Source of the DNA: Armatimonadota bacterium | GTDB taxonomy: Bacteria > Armatimonadota > Zipacnadia > Zipacnadales > VGFC01 | Length of the DNA stretch: 5,311 bases | NCBI GenBank assembly: GCA_016869015.1 | Contig: VGFB01000349.1 | Location: 1-5,311 of the forward strand | Direction: 5' to 3' | Part shown: positions 4,608 to 5,311 of the stretch, piece by piece | How the letters are laid out: each line of letters begins with the position of its first letter | Position numbering within the stretch: position 1 is the first letter of the stretch | Position numbers and translations under genes: made by a program | Notes under the pieces: model-generated | What the model was told of the DNA's origin: nothing | The model's database searches: none | Seen by the model: the letters and a program-made list of their open reading frames with translations, nothing else

Positions 4608-5311
4608 TCAACGGCTGCTCGAGCCCTTGCGCCAGACCAGCGTCGCGGCCCCCCTCGACGCCTCCAACTGAAGGTGCTCCAGCCCGGTCGCCGCAGCGGC
4701 AGTGAGCGGTACCGGGCGGTCCACCGTGTCCGCTCGGATGCCGGGCCCCAGCGCCAGCATCCAGACCCTCCGGCAGCCCTCGTCGGCCCCCTCGCCCGTG
4801 TAGAAGTCGCTGTGGTGGATGAAGCCGAAGTGTCCCGGGCGGTCGAGCTCCCGCCCGTGGTCGGGGAGGATGAGCATCTGCGTTCGGTCGCGGTATTCGG
4901 GCAGTTCTTCGGTGGCGCGCCAGAGCCGCCAGGCCAGCTCGTCGGTGCGGCGGATGGCGTCCACGTAGCGGGACCACGAGCCGTAGTGCGCGCAGTCGAT
5001 CTCCCCGTAGGCCACACACAGCACGCTGGGCGCGAAGGTCCTCATGCAGGCGAGGGCGCGCTGGGTCAGGAAGGCGTCGTGGCTGGTCGTGCCCTCGCCT
5101 TGTCTCCAAGTCTCGTACTGGCCCTCGAGGAACTCTCGGGCCTCGGGGGATCGCAGGCCGCCGGTCGCGATCCGGCTCGTAGAGCGCGCCAGCCGCGCCG
5201 CCTCGGCGGAGGCCTCCAGCTCCGCCTCGACCGAGCCGAGAGACGCGGCGTGCCGCATCAGTCGGTCCATCGTCTCGGCGGTGCTGCGAGGAATCGTCGG
5301 GGGTTCCACCA
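4608..5311 (-). CDS. Alkaline phosphatase superfamily (phosphodiesterase/sulfatase-like) protein, N-terminus outside window
   Basis: At least 233 residues are visible, ending at TGA 4610-4608. Numbered from the GTG at 5309, metal-site motifs of the alkaline phosphatase superfamily appear in order: D105-x2-H108 (YGEIDCAHYGSW), then the helix YVDAIRRTDELAWRLW, then LPDHGR (Asp150, His151), then GFIHHSDF (His165/His166), and finally ALGPGIRADT, the usual lead-out of this fold. The N-terminal metal-binding Asp and the catalytic Ser/Thr are absent, and the GTG lies only two bases from the window edge, so the gene almost certainly continues beyond it and the GTG is not a trusted start. The enzyme would cleave a phosphate or sulfate ester; substrate and location cannot be read from this part. 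It converges on the prepilin gene across the hairpin at 4547-4577. Confidence 0.8.
   Translation of the reverse strand, partial: VEPPTIPRSTAETMDRLMRHAASLGSVEAELEASAEAARLARSTSRIATGGLRSPEAREFLEGQYETWRQGEGTTSHDAFLTQRALACMRTFAPSVLCVAYGEIDCAHYGSWSRYVDAIRRTDELAWRLWRATEELPEYRDRTQMLILPDHGRELDRPGHFGFIHHSDFYTGEGADEGCRRVWMLALGPGIRADTVDRPVPLTAAAATGLEHLQLEASRGAATLVWRKGSSSR

Noticed and set aside
4415..5109. Other minus-strand open frames overlapping the phosphatase-like gene
   Set aside because: They yield Arg/Pro/Ser-rich translations typical of shifted frames and contain no family motif, while the chosen frame has the ordered metal-binding residues.

Overview
The window is GC-rich. It carries a classic H-X9-DG prepilin whose N-terminus (GFTLIELLVVIAIIAILAAI, then FPVFARAREKARQ and a YAQDYDE motif) is the type found in large paralogous sets in Armatimonadota and, to a lesser degree, Planctomycetota-like bacteria. 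The multidomain secreted-type glycosidase and the alkaline-phosphatase-superfamily hydrolase fit the same picture of a free-living polysaccharide degrader. Armatimonadota or a close neighbour is my inference from protein style; no marker gene is present.

Layout, left to right. (1) Positions 1-124, plus strand: the last 40 codons of a membrane protein that begins outside the window. An in-frame continuation of 27 codons (125-208) lies directly behind its TGA stop. (2) Positions 251-3755, minus strand: a probable two-gene unit, transcribed right to left. It consists of msrB (methionine-R-sulfoxide reductase, GTG start at 3755) and, 19 bases downstream, a 1013-residue GH42-type beta-galactosidase-like protein with an N-terminal CBM4/9-like domain. 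A perfect 14-bp inverted repeat sits inside the last 23 codons of the glycosidase gene. (3) Positions 3756-3911: the divergent intergenic region between msrB and the prepilin gene. It holds a 46-base imperfect hairpin/palindrome and the window's most conspicuous AT-rich patch. (4) Positions 3912-4526, plus strand: the type IV pilin-like / pseudopilin-like H-X9-DG protein. (5) Positions 4547-4577: a strong 13-bp GC hairpin between two convergent genes. (6) Positions 4608-5311, minus strand: the C-terminal part of an alkaline-phosphatase-superfamily (phosphodiesterase/sulfatase-like) enzyme, cut off at its N-terminus by the window end.

How they may work together: the glycosidase looks exported or envelope-located and probably acts on a beta-linked oligosaccharide. 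MsrB repairs oxidised methionine and need not be functionally tied to it, although the two are probably co-transcribed. The prepilin is a separate, divergent unit. I see no CRISPR array, tRNA or rRNA gene, transposase or phage module. No convincing new system is evident. The points most worth a second look are the three inverted repeats, the in-frame TGA near the left end, the MsrB that lacks the usual resolving cysteine, and the architecture of the GH42-like protein.
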